Of a stretch of DNA of 64,000 nt, positions 9,288 through 17,217 are shown in pieces (position 1 is the stretch's first letter; each line of letters starts with the position of its first letter). Where the stretch lies: NCBI RefSeq assembly GCF_029893365.1, contig NZ_JARXUZ010000001.1:744001-808000 (forward strand), given 5' to 3'. Made by a program: the position numbers and the translations under genes. Source of the stretch: Cryobacterium sp. CG_9.6 (GTDB taxonomy: Bacteria; Actinomycetota; Actinomycetes; Actinomycetales; Microbacteriaceae). Under the pieces are notes generated by a model. It did not search any database, was not told the origin of the DNA, and saw only the letters and a list, made by a program, of their open reading frames with translations.

Positions 9288-9317
9288 TTGAAGCTACTGC
9301 TGAACGACCGGTATGAT
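9288..9317 (+). promoter_or_regulatory. Putative promoter for the GT2 gene at 9362
   Basis: TTGAAG at 9288-9293 and TATGAT at 9312-9317, separated by 18 bases, 45 bases ahead of the ATG at 9362 and pointing into it. AAGGA at about 9344 followed by a small GGAC/GTCC hairpin precedes the start. Seen by eye only. Confidence 0.5.
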
Positions 9318-9361
9318 GATTACGCTCAGGAACCAGCGATTAAGGACAAGTCCTCCGTTAC

Positions 9362-10531
9362 ATGATTATCTCAGAAGCTATCGAACTGACGATCCTCATG
9401 CCGTGCCTGAATGAAGCGGAAACGCTGGCCGTGTGCGTGACGAAGGCGCTCGGGTATCTCGAGCGCAGCGGCGTTGTCGGTGAGGTGTTGATCGCCGATA
9501 ACGGCAGCACGGATGGGTCACAGCAGATCGCCGAGGCGCTCGGCGCTCGGGTGGTGGCGATTTCGGAGAAAGGCTACGGCAGCGCACTCAACGGTGGCAT
9601 CGAGCACGCCCGCGGTACCTATGTGATCATGGGCGACGCCGACGACAGCTACGACTTCAGCAGCCTCGACGGGTTCGTGGAACGACTGCGTGCCGGGGAT
9701 GAGCTGGTGATGGGCAACCGCTTTCGCGGTGGAATTGCTCCCGGAGCGATGCCGCCCCTGCATAAGTACCTCGGAAACCCGGTGCTGTCGTGGATCGGAC
9801 GTTCGCTGTTTCGGTCACCGATCAAGGACTTCCATTGCGGGCTCCGCGGGTTCAACCGTCAGTCGATTCTCGATCTTCACCTGCAGACCACAGGGATGGA
9901 GTTTGCAAGTGAGATGGTCGTGAAGTCCACGCTTGGTGGTACCCGCGTCAGTGAAGTTCCCACCACGTTGAAGAAAGACGGCCGTAGTCGACCGCCGCAC
10001 CTTCGTTCGTGGAGAGACGGATGGCGCCACCTCCGTTTTTTGTTGATCTTCAGCCCCCGGTGGTTGTTTCTCATTCCAGGAACGGCCGCATTCACGCTCG
10101 GAATTGCGGGTGTGGTTCTGCTCGCCTTCGGGCCAGTGGTAGTTGGTGAGGTGGGGTTCACCTTTTCCTCGCAGATGTATCTGGCAGCACTTACGGTAGT
10201 CGGCTATCAGTCCGTGCTGTTCGCGATCCTCACCAAAATCTATGCCCAGCATGAGGGATTCCGCATTCCGCGCAGTCGCAGTTTTGAGCGCCTCGAGAAG
10301 CGCATCAGCCTCGAGAGCGGTGCGATTGTGGGTTTGGTGTTGTTCCTCGTGGGTCTGGGCATTGCCGTGGCACAGTTCTCGGGCTGGGCGGCTGCAGGCT
10401 TCGGCGAGCTTGAGGCGGGGGCTACGCTGCGACTGGCCATACCCTCGGCACTCCTCATGATGCTCGGAGCGCAAACCATCATGGCTGGCCTGTTTCTGGG
10501 TGTGCTCTCGGTCGGTGTGAAGCGACGATAA
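9362..10531 (+). CDS. Glycosyltransferase family 2 with four C-terminal membrane helices (GtrB-like)
   Basis: A 389-residue protein with a GT2 domain in the first ~230 residues (MPCLNEAETLAVC, DNGSTDGSQQI, and GDADDSYDF as the metal site) followed by four membrane segments in the last ~155 residues. This is the layout of polyprenyl-phosphate glucosyl/mannosyltransferases such as GtrB. HCGLRGFNR around residue 160 is also typical of this group. It would load a sugar onto the polyprenyl carrier for later transfer by GT-C enzymes such as the DUF2142 proteins nearby. It is followed after 2 bases by another GT2 gene. Confidence 0.9.
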   Translation: MIISEAIELTILMPCLNEAETLAVCVTKALGYLERSGVVGEVLIADNGSTDGSQQIAEALGARVVAISEKGYGSALNGGIEHARGTYVIMGDADDSYDFSSLDGFVERLRAGDELVMGNRFRGGIAPGAMPPLHKYLGNPVLSWIGRSLFRSPIKDFHCGLRGFNRQSILDLHLQTTGMEFASEMVVKSTLGGTRVSEVPTTLKKDGRSRPPHLRSWRDGWRHLRFLLIFSPRWLFLIPGTAAFTLGIAGVVLLAFGPVVVGEVGFTFSSQMYLAALTVVGYQSVLFAILTKIYAQHEGFRIPRSRSFERLEKRISLESGAIVGLVLFLVGLGIAVAQFSGWAAAGFGELEAGATLRLAIPSALLMMLGAQTIMAGLFLGVLSVGVKRR

Positions 10532-10533
10532 CG

Positions 10534-11520
10534 ATGACCGTGTCTGTTGCCCTGTGTACCTACAACGGTGCCACGTACCTTGCGGAGCAGGTGCTCAGCA
10601 TCCTGAATCAAACCATGCCGCCCACTCAGATTGTGGTGTCGGATGATGGCTCCACCGATGAGACGCTTCAGGTTCTTGACCAGGTGCTCTCAGCGTGGTC
10701 TACGGCGCATCCGGGCGATACCCTCGAGGTGATGTTGCTGCGCAATGCTACAGCCCTGGGTGTAACGGCGAATTTCGAACAAGCGCTCGCAGCCTGCACC
10801 GGCCAACTGATTGCCCTCAGCGATCAGGACGATGTGTGGGTGCCCGAGCGTCTTGAGCAGATGGCGGCGGAGTTTGACCGTCGACCCGCGTTGCAGCTGC
10901 TGCATGCGGATGCGCGGCTCGTGGATGAAGCCGGTAACCCTCTCGGTTACTCGCTGTTGAGCACGCTGGGAGTATCGACAACAGACCTGACGGCAGTCCA
11001 TGAGGGGCGTGCACTTGATGCGCTGTTGCGCCGCAACATTGTGACCGGGGCAACGATGATGGTGCGCCGTGAGCTGGTTGCTCGTGCCCGGCCCTTTCCG
11101 CCGGCCTGGGTGCACGACGAATGGCTGGCCGTTGTGGCGGCAGCGACGGGGCTTGTTGATCTGCTCGAGAAACCGCTCACGGATTACCGGCAGCACGGCA
11201 GTAATCAGATCGGTGTGACGACTCTGGATGCCTCGGGCAAGCTGGGGCGCCTCCGTGCGCCTCGCTCCGCCCGCAATGCCCGGCTGTTGGCCCGAGCCAC
11301 TGCTTTGCAGGATCGTGCGCCTGCATTGGACCCAGCACCATCGGACCTGGTGTTGCAGACGATTGCGGCCAAGGTGGCGCACGAGCAGATGCGGTCCGGG
11401 CTGGCTCCCGCGCGGCTATTCCGGATTCCGCCGATTCTGCGAGCCTGGCGCGCCGGGAACTACACCCGCTTCGGTCTTGGTCTGCAAGACGTGCTTCGAG
11501 ATCTGGTGCAACCCGTCTGA
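10534..11520 (+). CDS. Glycosyltransferase family 2
   Basis: A 328-residue GT2 with ALCTYNGATYLAEQVLSIL at residue 5, VSDDGSTDETLQ near 35, and LSDQDDVWVPERLEQM near 93; the SDQDD pattern is typical of cell-wall rhamnosyltransferase-like enzymes. WVHDEWLAVVAA near residue 190 is the acceptor-side motif. The start is 2 bases after the preceding GT2 stop, so the two are co-transcribed. The acceptor and sugar cannot be told from sequence. Confidence 0.9.
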   Translation: MTVSVALCTYNGATYLAEQVLSILNQTMPPTQIVVSDDGSTDETLQVLDQVLSAWSTAHPGDTLEVMLLRNATALGVTANFEQALAACTGQLIALSDQDDVWVPERLEQMAAEFDRRPALQLLHADARLVDEAGNPLGYSLLSTLGVSTTDLTAVHEGRALDALLRRNIVTGATMMVRRELVARARPFPPAWVHDEWLAVVAAATGLVDLLEKPLTDYRQHGSNQIGVTTLDASGKLGRLRAPRSARNARLLARATALQDRAPALDPAPSDLVLQTIAAKVAHEQMRSGLAPARLFRIPPILRAWRAGNYTRFGLGLQDVLRDLVQPV

Positions 11521-11523
11521 TGG

Positions 11524-11545
11524 CGTGGGGCAGCGGTCTCCCACG
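11524..11545 (+). terminator. Possible terminator hairpin after the GT2 operon
   Basis: CGTGGG at 11524-11529 pairs with CCCACG at 11540-11545, directly after the stop at 11520. There is no T-run, so it may be only a 3'-end stabilising hairpin. Confidence 0.35.
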
Positions 11546-11608
11546 TAAACTGCAAGGCATTGCCGTGCGGTCTCGTCTGCCGGCGCTTCAGACCGAGAGG
11601 GAGTGACC

Positions 11609-11833
11609 ATGCTCGATAATCAGCCATCCCGACGTAACCCGATGGACGAAGAGGCCCGACGCCGCAAGCTGCAAAGAGGTGTGCTCGTTGCCGGGGGTGC
11701 GTTCGTACTCGTCGTGATCGCCTTGATCGTCACCGTGCTTCTGGTGAGCTCGGGGCAGCGCGAATCCGAGTCCACGCAGACCCCCGCGGCTCACAGCATC
11801 ATCGACGGGAACGGCGCCGTTCTCACGGTGTAG
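11609..11833 (+). CDS. Small single-pass membrane protein, unknown function
   Basis: A 74-residue protein with a charged N-terminus (DEEARRRKLQRG), one strong membrane helix at about residues 27-50 and a short Ser/Thr-rich tail, likely outside. The ATG at 11609 is preferred over the GTG at 11603 because GAGAGGGAG lies 6 bases upstream. I do not recognise a family. It lies alone between the plus-strand glycosyltransferases and the convergent ligase genes, and could be a small accessory protein of the polymer locus. Confidence 0.6.
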   Translation: MLDNQPSRRNPMDEEARRRKLQRGVLVAGGAFVLVVIALIVTVLLVSSGQRESESTQTPAAHSIIDGNGAVLTV

Positions 11834-11883
11834 CACAGAGGTGCGGGCGTGCTGGGGGCCGCGCGCGGCATCCGCTGAGAGAG

Positions 11884-13173
11884 CTACTCGCTTTTGAAGG
11901 CGAGAGCGCTGCGCCAACTCATACCCTGGGCGGCCTTCACAGCGCAGATGCAGAGTAAAAGCCAGCCGAACTCCACGAGGATGGTGCTTTCGGCGGCGCT
12001 ATTGACGAGCAGCGCCACGAGGATGAGTGTGGGCCACACGTACACAATCGACCGCTTGGTACTGGCGAGCAGCCACGAGCGCGCGAGGGCCAGTGTTACG
12101 AGCACGAGGAACGCCAGAAAGCCGATGAGGCCGAGCTGAAAGTACACGTCCAGGTAGGCGTTCAGGCCCGACGCGTGCACGCGGCCGGTGGTGAAATCGA
12201 GCCAGCCGTAGGGCGTGGCGCTGCTGGGCCAAATACCAGCCCAGCCCCAGCCCTCGAGCGGATGCAGCTTCACGAGTCGCCACATCTCGGTCCAGAGGGT
12301 GGTGCGCACCTCAAACTCGCTGCCGGCGTTGAGCTGGCCGATGATCACACCACGACCAAACCAGACCGCCACGCCAGTGAGCAGGGCCGTACCGAGGACG
12401 ACCAGCTGGAGCCGCCAGCGGGATGCCGCCGGTGTGCGGCGCAACCAGGTGAGGGCGAGCGTGGCCAACACCACGACGAGGCCCACCACCAGAATCACGG
12501 GTGAGCGGGCGAAGAGCACACAGATGGCGGCGAGCCAGAGGGAGCCGATGCCTTTGCCACGCGGAAGAGAGCGTGCTCGGAGCTCCACGGCAAAGGTGAT
12601 GAGGGCGATGAGCGCCACGAGGCCGAAGATATTCCGTGAGCCGAATACGCCCTGAAGCGGACCCAGATTGGCGATATCACCGGTGATGTTGAGGAAGGTG
12701 ATGGGCAGGTCGAGCAGCGCGCCCGAGAGCACCTCCAGAAAGAGGGAGAGGCCCAGCAAGACGCGCAGCACGTCGCCGGTAGCCCGCACCACTTGAAACG
12801 TGTCGCGAACGAGCGCCACATAGATGGCGAGAAAACCGAACGCAACCTGGTAACCGACACCGGCGAGCGTATGGAGGGCGTATCCGCTCCACACCGCTGA
12901 GAGCGCGCACCACGCCACGAACACGATGATCGACAGGGGCAAAAGCCCGTGCCACTCGACGATGGGCCGGCGAGCGAGGAGCGAGAGTGTGGCGAGAACG
13001 ACGAGACCCATGACGATGCCCACGAGGCCGGCCCATCCCATCATGCTGCGCAGCAGATGGGTGGAGAAGGCGGTGCCGATGATGACCGTCGTCAGCGACG
13101 CCGCGAACTTGGGCGAGGCGAGCACGCGCTTGACACCCTCGGGCAGGGTCGGGGGAGTGCGCGATGAGGTCAT
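11884..13173 (-). CDS. O-antigen ligase family (Wzy_C) membrane protein
   Basis: A 429-residue polytopic protein with about ten to twelve membrane segments and a large outside loop before the last helices. The loop starts with TTLWTEMWRLVKLHPLEGWGW and goes on to NAYLDVYFQLGLIGF, the pattern of O-antigen ligase / Wzy proteins (PLxGxG and an H/N-x-Y-L region). GSRNIFGLVALIALI near residue 185 is the usual helix after the first loop. Such proteins polymerise or ligate glycans on a lipid carrier. It lies 25 bases after the related gene at 13199-14500 and shares the same motifs in order, so the pair is a tandem, well-diverged duplication. The ATG at 13173 has no clear ribosome site; TAAATT nine bases before it may give a leaderless mRNA. 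Confidence 0.85.
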   Translation of the reverse strand: MTSSRTPPTLPEGVKRVLASPKFAASLTTVIIGTAFSTHLLRSMMGWAGLVGIVMGLVVLATLSLLARRPIVEWHGLLPLSIIVFVAWCALSAVWSGYALHTLAGVGYQVAFGFLAIYVALVRDTFQVVRATGDVLRVLLGLSLFLEVLSGALLDLPITFLNITGDIANLGPLQGVFGSRNIFGLVALIALITFAVELRARSLPRGKGIGSLWLAAICVLFARSPVILVVGLVVVLATLALTWLRRTPAASRWRLQLVVLGTALLTGVAVWFGRGVIIGQLNAGSEFEVRTTLWTEMWRLVKLHPLEGWGWAGIWPSSATPYGWLDFTTGRVHASGLNAYLDVYFQLGLIGFLAFLVLVTLALARSWLLASTKRSIVYVWPTLILVALLVNSAAESTILVEFGWLLLCICAVKAAQGMSWRSALAFKSE

Positions 13174-13198
13174 GGACTTACTAATTTACCCGTTGCAC

Positions 13199-14500
13199 CT
13201 AGGGCATGGGTGCAGGCGTGCCCTGCTGTCGCTTGGTCATGACGGCCATCACCACGAGCAGCACCCATCCGTATTCGATCAGCAGTCGACTCTCGGCCAC
13301 GCTCTGTGCCAGCAACGCGGCCATGATCAGCAGGGGCAGCAGAGCGGATGCCGCAAACGGTGCGTCGTCCTTCACGCCCAGCCGTGGGCGATCGATCGCA
13401 AGAAACCAGGCCCGCCACAGGGTGGCCAGCACGAGAGCCACAAACACCACCAGGCCCACAATGCCGAGTTGCAGCCACACATCGAGCCAGGCATTGTGCG
13501 CTTGCAGGTAGGTCACGCCCTTGCGCACGGCGAGACCCTGGAACGGTTCCACCCATGGCACCCAGTAGCTCACCCAGCCCCACCCGAATGCTGGGCGTTC
13601 ACTGGCGAGCTCGGTGACGCTGTGCCAAATGTCGAAGCGACCCGTGAGGTCATCGCTCTTGCCCAGCAGTTGAGTAAGAAGTGGAAAGAACGCCAGTATT
13701 GCTGCCACGCCGGTGACAACGGATGCCGCCGCCACGATATACACGGGCCGCCGCGCCTGGTGATGCACGCTCCGGGCCCACAGGGCGAAGACCAGGGCTG
13801 CGAGCACAACGAGGGTGGCGAGCGTAACCGTCGACGACCGGGTGAGCAGCAGGGTGACGATGGCGAGAACGAGCCAGATGATGCCCCAGCCGCGTTTGAC
13901 GGTGCGGGCGGCAAGCTGCACCGCAAAAACGATCACGGCAATGAGGGCAATGAAACCCAACAGGTTGCGGTTGGCAACGATGCCCTCGATAGGGCCGCCG
14001 TCGAGCAGGAGCCCCCGGGACCAGTAGAACGCCAGCGGAATCTTGCCCTCGTATTCCACGAAGAAGGGAAGCACGGGCTGTTGAATCACCGCGGCGACGA
14101 ACAGTTCGAAGGCGAGAGACAGCGCCAAAATGTAGCGGAGGGCGACGGAGAGGGTGCGGAGTAGTTCCGCCCAGGTGAGGACGAGGGCCACGAACAGGGC
14201 TGCGATCGTGGTGATCCACTGCAACCCCACGCCGAGCAGGCTGGCTCCCGGGTAGAACGACCAGAGAATCGACAGGGTCGCCAGCAGCATGAAGATGATG
14301 AGGGCCTTGGGGAACCGGCGCCACTTCCAATCGGGCCGTTCGGTAATGAGGCCCACCACGCTGCCGACAAGCACGATCGCCACGACGGCGCCGAACCCCC
14401 ACCATCCGCCGAGGTTGCGCCAGAACTGGCCGGCCAGAACCGAGAACAACACAAACGTCGCAAACGTGCGAACGACGAAACGGCTGCGGACGGCGGACAT
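13199..14500 (-). CDS. O-antigen ligase family (Wzy_C) membrane protein
   Basis: A 433-residue polytopic protein (MSAVRSRFVVRTFATFVLF at the start) with about eleven membrane segments. Motifs match its neighbour: VANRNLLGFIALIAVIVFA, then in the large loop FDIWHSVTELASERPAFGWG and QAHNAWLDVWLQLGIVG, and near the end ESRLLIEYGWVLL. The open frame extends to 15178, but that part is a translation of a tandem repeat array (family A) and shows only repeated Asn-Thr-Thr-Thr-Gln/Pro-rich sequence, so the ATG at 14500 is the start. Probably co-transcribed with the ligase gene downstream. Confidence 0.87.
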   Translation of the reverse strand: MSAVRSRFVVRTFATFVLFSVLAGQFWRNLGGWWGFGAVVAIVLVGSVVGLITERPDWKWRRFPKALIIFMLLATLSILWSFYPGASLLGVGLQWITTIAALFVALVLTWAELLRTLSVALRYILALSLAFELFVAAVIQQPVLPFFVEYEGKIPLAFYWSRGLLLDGGPIEGIVANRNLLGFIALIAVIVFAVQLAARTVKRGWGIIWLVLAIVTLLLTRSSTVTLATLVVLAALVFALWARSVHHQARRPVYIVAAASVVTGVAAILAFFPLLTQLLGKSDDLTGRFDIWHSVTELASERPAFGWGWVSYWVPWVEPFQGLAVRKGVTYLQAHNAWLDVWLQLGIVGLVVFVALVLATLWRAWFLAIDRPRLGVKDDAPFAASALLPLLIMAALLAQSVAESRLLIEYGWVLLVVMAVMTKRQQGTPAPMP

Positions 14501-14585
14501 GGTCCTAACGTTACCGTTCGTCGCGTCCGTGCAGGCGCTGGCCGACGTGGGCGGGTCGGCCTGTTGCCGAGCGGATGCCGGCGGC

Positions 14586-15065
14586 CTTCGCGGGTTCCCC
14601 GCGGCCCGGACGGTGTGATTGTCGCTGGTCACCGTGGTGGGTGGGTGGGTCTGTCTGGTTGCCTGGTGGTGTTTGGTCCTTCCGGGTGGCGGGGAGGGTG
14701 CGATGGGCGTCGGTGACGTGGGTGGTTGGGGGCTGTCCGGTTGTGTGGTGGTGTTTGGTCCTTCCGGCGGGTCGGGAGGGTGTGAATGGCGCCGGTGACG
14801 TGGGTGGCTCGGGTTTGTCTGGTTGCCTGGTGGTGTTTGGTCCTTCCGGGTGGCGGGGAGGGTGCGATGGGCGCCAGCGACCGGGGTCGGTTGGGGTCTG
14901 TCCGGTTGTGTGGTGGTGTTTGGTCCTTCCGGGTGACCCGGAGGGTGTGATGGGCACCGGTGACGCGGTCCACCTAGGTCTGCCCGGTTGTGTGGTGGAC
15001 CTTTTTGCCTGCCTGGCGGTGTTTGGTCCTTCCGCGCGGCCGGGACTGTGTGATTGTCGCCGACG
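14586..15065. repeat. Repeat family A, array 1 (six ~82-bp hairpin units)
   Basis: The gap 14501-15135 contains no gene. It holds six tandem units. The conserved tail GTGYGATKGGCGC begins at 14614, 14698, 14780, 14862, 14945 and 15048, so the steps are 84, 82, 82, 83 and 103 bases. Ahead of each tail is an imperfect 21-base hairpin; the best one, ending at 14945, pairs CCTTCCGGG with CCCGGAGGG around a TGA loop. The units in this array also share GTGGTGTTTGGTCC just before the hairpin. The same unit and period recur at 16190-16750 and 23640-23950. Confidence 0.85.
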
Positions 15066-15135
15066 TGCGGTTGCCTGACGGAAGCCGGCGGACGACCGGT
15101 GCGGCGGTGCGCACCGGAGGTCTGTGACAGTGTTG

Positions 15136-16080
15136 TCAGTGCTGGGCGGCATCCGGAGTCTGAGGCGGCACCACCCACCCGCGGTTGGTCAGGCGTTTGG
15201 CGAGGCGCACGGTGAGCGGAACGGGGGCCTTGAGATCGTCGTCGGTGAACTGGAGCGCTTGCCAGCCCTCGTCCTCAACGCGGCCGAGGCGGGTAATGTC
15301 TCGGCGCCACTGGGACCGATCGGTGCGGTGATGATCCCCCTGGTATTCGAGCAATACCTTGAATTCCGGGTAGGCCAGGTCTGCCCGGGCGAGGAAGCGC
15401 CCAGCGTTGTCGAAGATCTCAAAGTTGCAGACGGGTTCCGGAAGCCCGGCGAGCACAATGATCATCCGGAGCTCAGACTCCTTGGGCGATTCCGACCCGG
15501 CCCGGAGGTACGGAAGCGCGAGTCGTGCACTGGACAATCCGCGGCGGCGTTGAGAGCACTCGCCGACCCCTTGGGTGAGGTCATCCATGCTCAGAAGCGG
15601 ATGCGTGCCGCCGATGAGAAAGTCGCCCACGGTCACGAGTTCAACCACAGAGAGCTGCGCGGCGAGGTCGAGCCAGGTGCGCACGGGGCTGGTGAATCGA
15701 AGGTCACCGTGATGGATCAGATCGCCGGTGCCGATTTTCAGGCTGTGGCCGGTGACGTTATGCGCTGTAAGCGCTCGGGCGGGCGCGTGGACGCCGACGT
15801 GCAAAGGAAGGACGCTCAGGCACCGCACGGGGAGGGGGAACCCGAGAAGAAGCGCAGCGGTCTCGTGGCTGAAGAAGGCGGTTGGGGGCATCCGCTGCAG
15901 AAGTGCGCGGCAATAGGCGTGAGTTGAGCCGTCGAAGGCACCTGCCGAACGAACGCCCCAGAATGGACTCGCGAGGTCACGGCCGTTGAGGCGCGAGCGT
16001 CCGATGCCGGCAAGCTGGCCGTCAGCGACGAGGAATGACCGGTCGACGAGCTCGGGTGGAAGGGAAACGCGGGGCTTCAT
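15136..16080 (-). CDS. DUF559 / Vsr-like endonuclease-domain protein with N-terminal winged-helix region
   Basis: A 314-residue protein. The C-terminal ~110 residues carry the PD-(D/E)XK-like pattern of DUF559 proteins: ESELRMIIVLAGLPEP, then RADLAYPEFKVLLEYQGDHH and DRSQWRRDITRLGRVEDEGW; the Asp in RADLAYP and the Glu in LEYQGDHH would be active-site residues. The N-terminal half (MPPTAFFSHETAALLLGFPL near residue 60) resembles the winged-helix region of AbiEi-type antitoxins that is often joined to this domain in Actinobacteria. Function is unknown; DNA repair, DNA cutting or mobile-element roles have been proposed for the family. The frame is open to 16962 but this is repeat DNA; the ATG at 16080 fits the family. 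It is bracketed by repeat family A on both sides. Confidence 0.8.
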   Translation of the reverse strand: MKPRVSLPPELVDRSFLVADGQLAGIGRSRLNGRDLASPFWGVRSAGAFDGSTHAYCRALLQRMPPTAFFSHETAALLLGFPLPVRCLSVLPLHVGVHAPARALTAHNVTGHSLKIGTGDLIHHGDLRFTSPVRTWLDLAAQLSVVELVTVGDFLIGGTHPLLSMDDLTQGVGECSQRRRGLSSARLALPYLRAGSESPKESELRMIIVLAGLPEPVCNFEIFDNAGRFLARADLAYPEFKVLLEYQGDHHRTDRSQWRRDITRLGRVEDEGWQALQFTDDDLKAPVPLTVRLAKRLTNRGWVVPPQTPDAAQH

Positions 16081-16189
16081 GTCGTTGATGATGCCGCCCT
16101 GCGCGCGCACGATGCGGGTTATGTACAGATGGGGTTTATTTCGGCGCGGCCCGTTGCTTGGGGAGGGACGGGGCCCGCGCGCTGGGTTG

Positions 16190-16750
16190 CGGAGTTCGTG
16201 CGTTCCCGGTGCCTGGGAAGGTGCGATTGGTGCTGGCGAAGTGACAGGGCGGAGTGGGTGGCGGAGTTCGCGCCTTCCCAGTGCCTGGGAGGGTGCGTTT
16301 GGCGCGGGCCGGGTGGTGGCGAGGTGACAGGGCGGAGTGGGTGGCGGAGTTCGTGCCTTCCGGGTGCGTGGGAGGGTGTGATTTGCACGAGCCAGGTGGT
16401 GGCGAAGTAACAGTGCGGGATTGGTGGCTGCGTTCGCGCGTTCCCGGTGCCCGGGAGGGTGTGATTGGCGCGGCCAGGTGATGGTGAGGTGACAGGGCTG
16501 ACTGGGTGATGGCGAATGCATCTTCCGAGCGGGTGCGACATGCGCCGAAAGCGCCCGATGGCAGGTCGTGAGGGTGTGATTGGTGCGGGCCGGGTGGTGG
16601 CGAGGTGACAGGTTGGGTGGGTGGTGGCGTTTGCACCTTCCGAATGTGCGGGAGGGTGTGATTGACGCCGCTCGGGTGGTGGTGGGGTGGCCGGGACGGG
16701 TGGGTGGCGGAGTTCGTGCCTTCCTGTGAGGCGGGAAGGTGCGATTGGCG
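16190..16750. repeat. Repeat family A, array 2 (seven ~82-bp hairpin units)
   Basis: The gap 16081-16774 holds no gene. Seven tandem units have the tail GTGYGATTGGCGC starting at 16221, 16293, 16377, 16459, 16574, 16657 and 16739 (steps 72, 84, 82, 115, 83, 82). The hairpin ahead of the second tail pairs CCTTCCCAG with CTGGGAGGG around TGC; the fourth pairs TTCCCGG with CCGGGA. Between hairpins the units share GGTGACAGGGCGGAGTGGG and GGCGGAGTTCGTGC. Same orientation and period as array 1. Confidence 0.85.
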
Positions 16751-16774
16751 CCAGGCTGGCCGTGGCGGAGACGA

Positions 16775-17215
16775 CTACTGGGCGGCGTTTCCTTCGGCCA
16801 GATAGGCGAGTCGCTGCAGGGTTTCCGTGTTGCGGATGTGCAGGGCGGGGTCGGTGAGCAGTCGGGGAACCAGCCGTGCCGAGCCCGCGACCGGGTATTC
16901 GCTGAGTCGCACGAGGCATCCGTTTGGGTGATTGTGCACGTCGATGGCCACGTTTGCCTCACCGATGGGCCAACCTCGGGCCTTCAGCAAGACGTGGCGG
17001 GGCGGATCCCACTCGAGCACGCTCGTGGTGTCGTTGATGAGCGCGGGCCAGACTCCCACCGAGTGGTGCAGGGCGCTGCCCGGGGCGGGCCAGTCCTCGT
17101 CGACAGCGCGCATGCGCGAGGCTCCGACAACCCAACTGGGATACAACCACGCATCGGCGAAGACCTCGAACACGCGCTCGGGCTTGCAGGTTAAGACGCG
17201 GTAGTTGACGGCCAT
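16775..17215 (-). CDS. SRPBCC (START-like) family protein
   Basis: A 146-residue protein with the polyketide cyclase / START-like pattern: VNYRVLTCKPERVFEVFADA at the N-terminus, WLYPSWVVGASRMRAVDEDW, and SVLEWDPPRHVLLKARGWP in the middle, a fold that forms a hydrophobic ligand cavity. It has no signal peptide. The frame is open to 17347, but the ATG at 17215 is the usual start for the family and lies 2 bases after the oxidoreductase stop, so both genes form one operon. The pairing with a phytoene-desaturase-like enzyme suggests a lipid or isoprenoid ligand (inference). Confidence 0.85.
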   Translation of the reverse strand: MAVNYRVLTCKPERVFEVFADAWLYPSWVVGASRMRAVDEDWPAPGSALHHSVGVWPALINDTTSVLEWDPPRHVLLKARGWPIGEANVAIDVHNHPNGCLVRLSEYPVAGSARLVPRLLTDPALHIRNTETLQRLAYLAEGNAAQ

Positions 17216-17217
17216 GG

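Noticed and set aside
14501..15178. N-terminal extension of the ligase gene to 659 residues
   Set aside because: It translates the family A repeat array into Asn/Thr/Gln/Pro-rich repeats; real ligases start with the first membrane helix, at the ATG at 14500.
15136..16080. Type IV toxin-antitoxin pair (AbiEi/AbiEii)
   Set aside because: The N-terminal part resembles AbiEi, but no nucleotidyltransferase-type AbiEii gene is next to it and the C-terminal part is nuclease-like.
16081..16962. N-terminal extension of the DUF559 gene to 608 residues
   Set aside because: Again repeat DNA (family A array 2) without stop codons because of very high GC.
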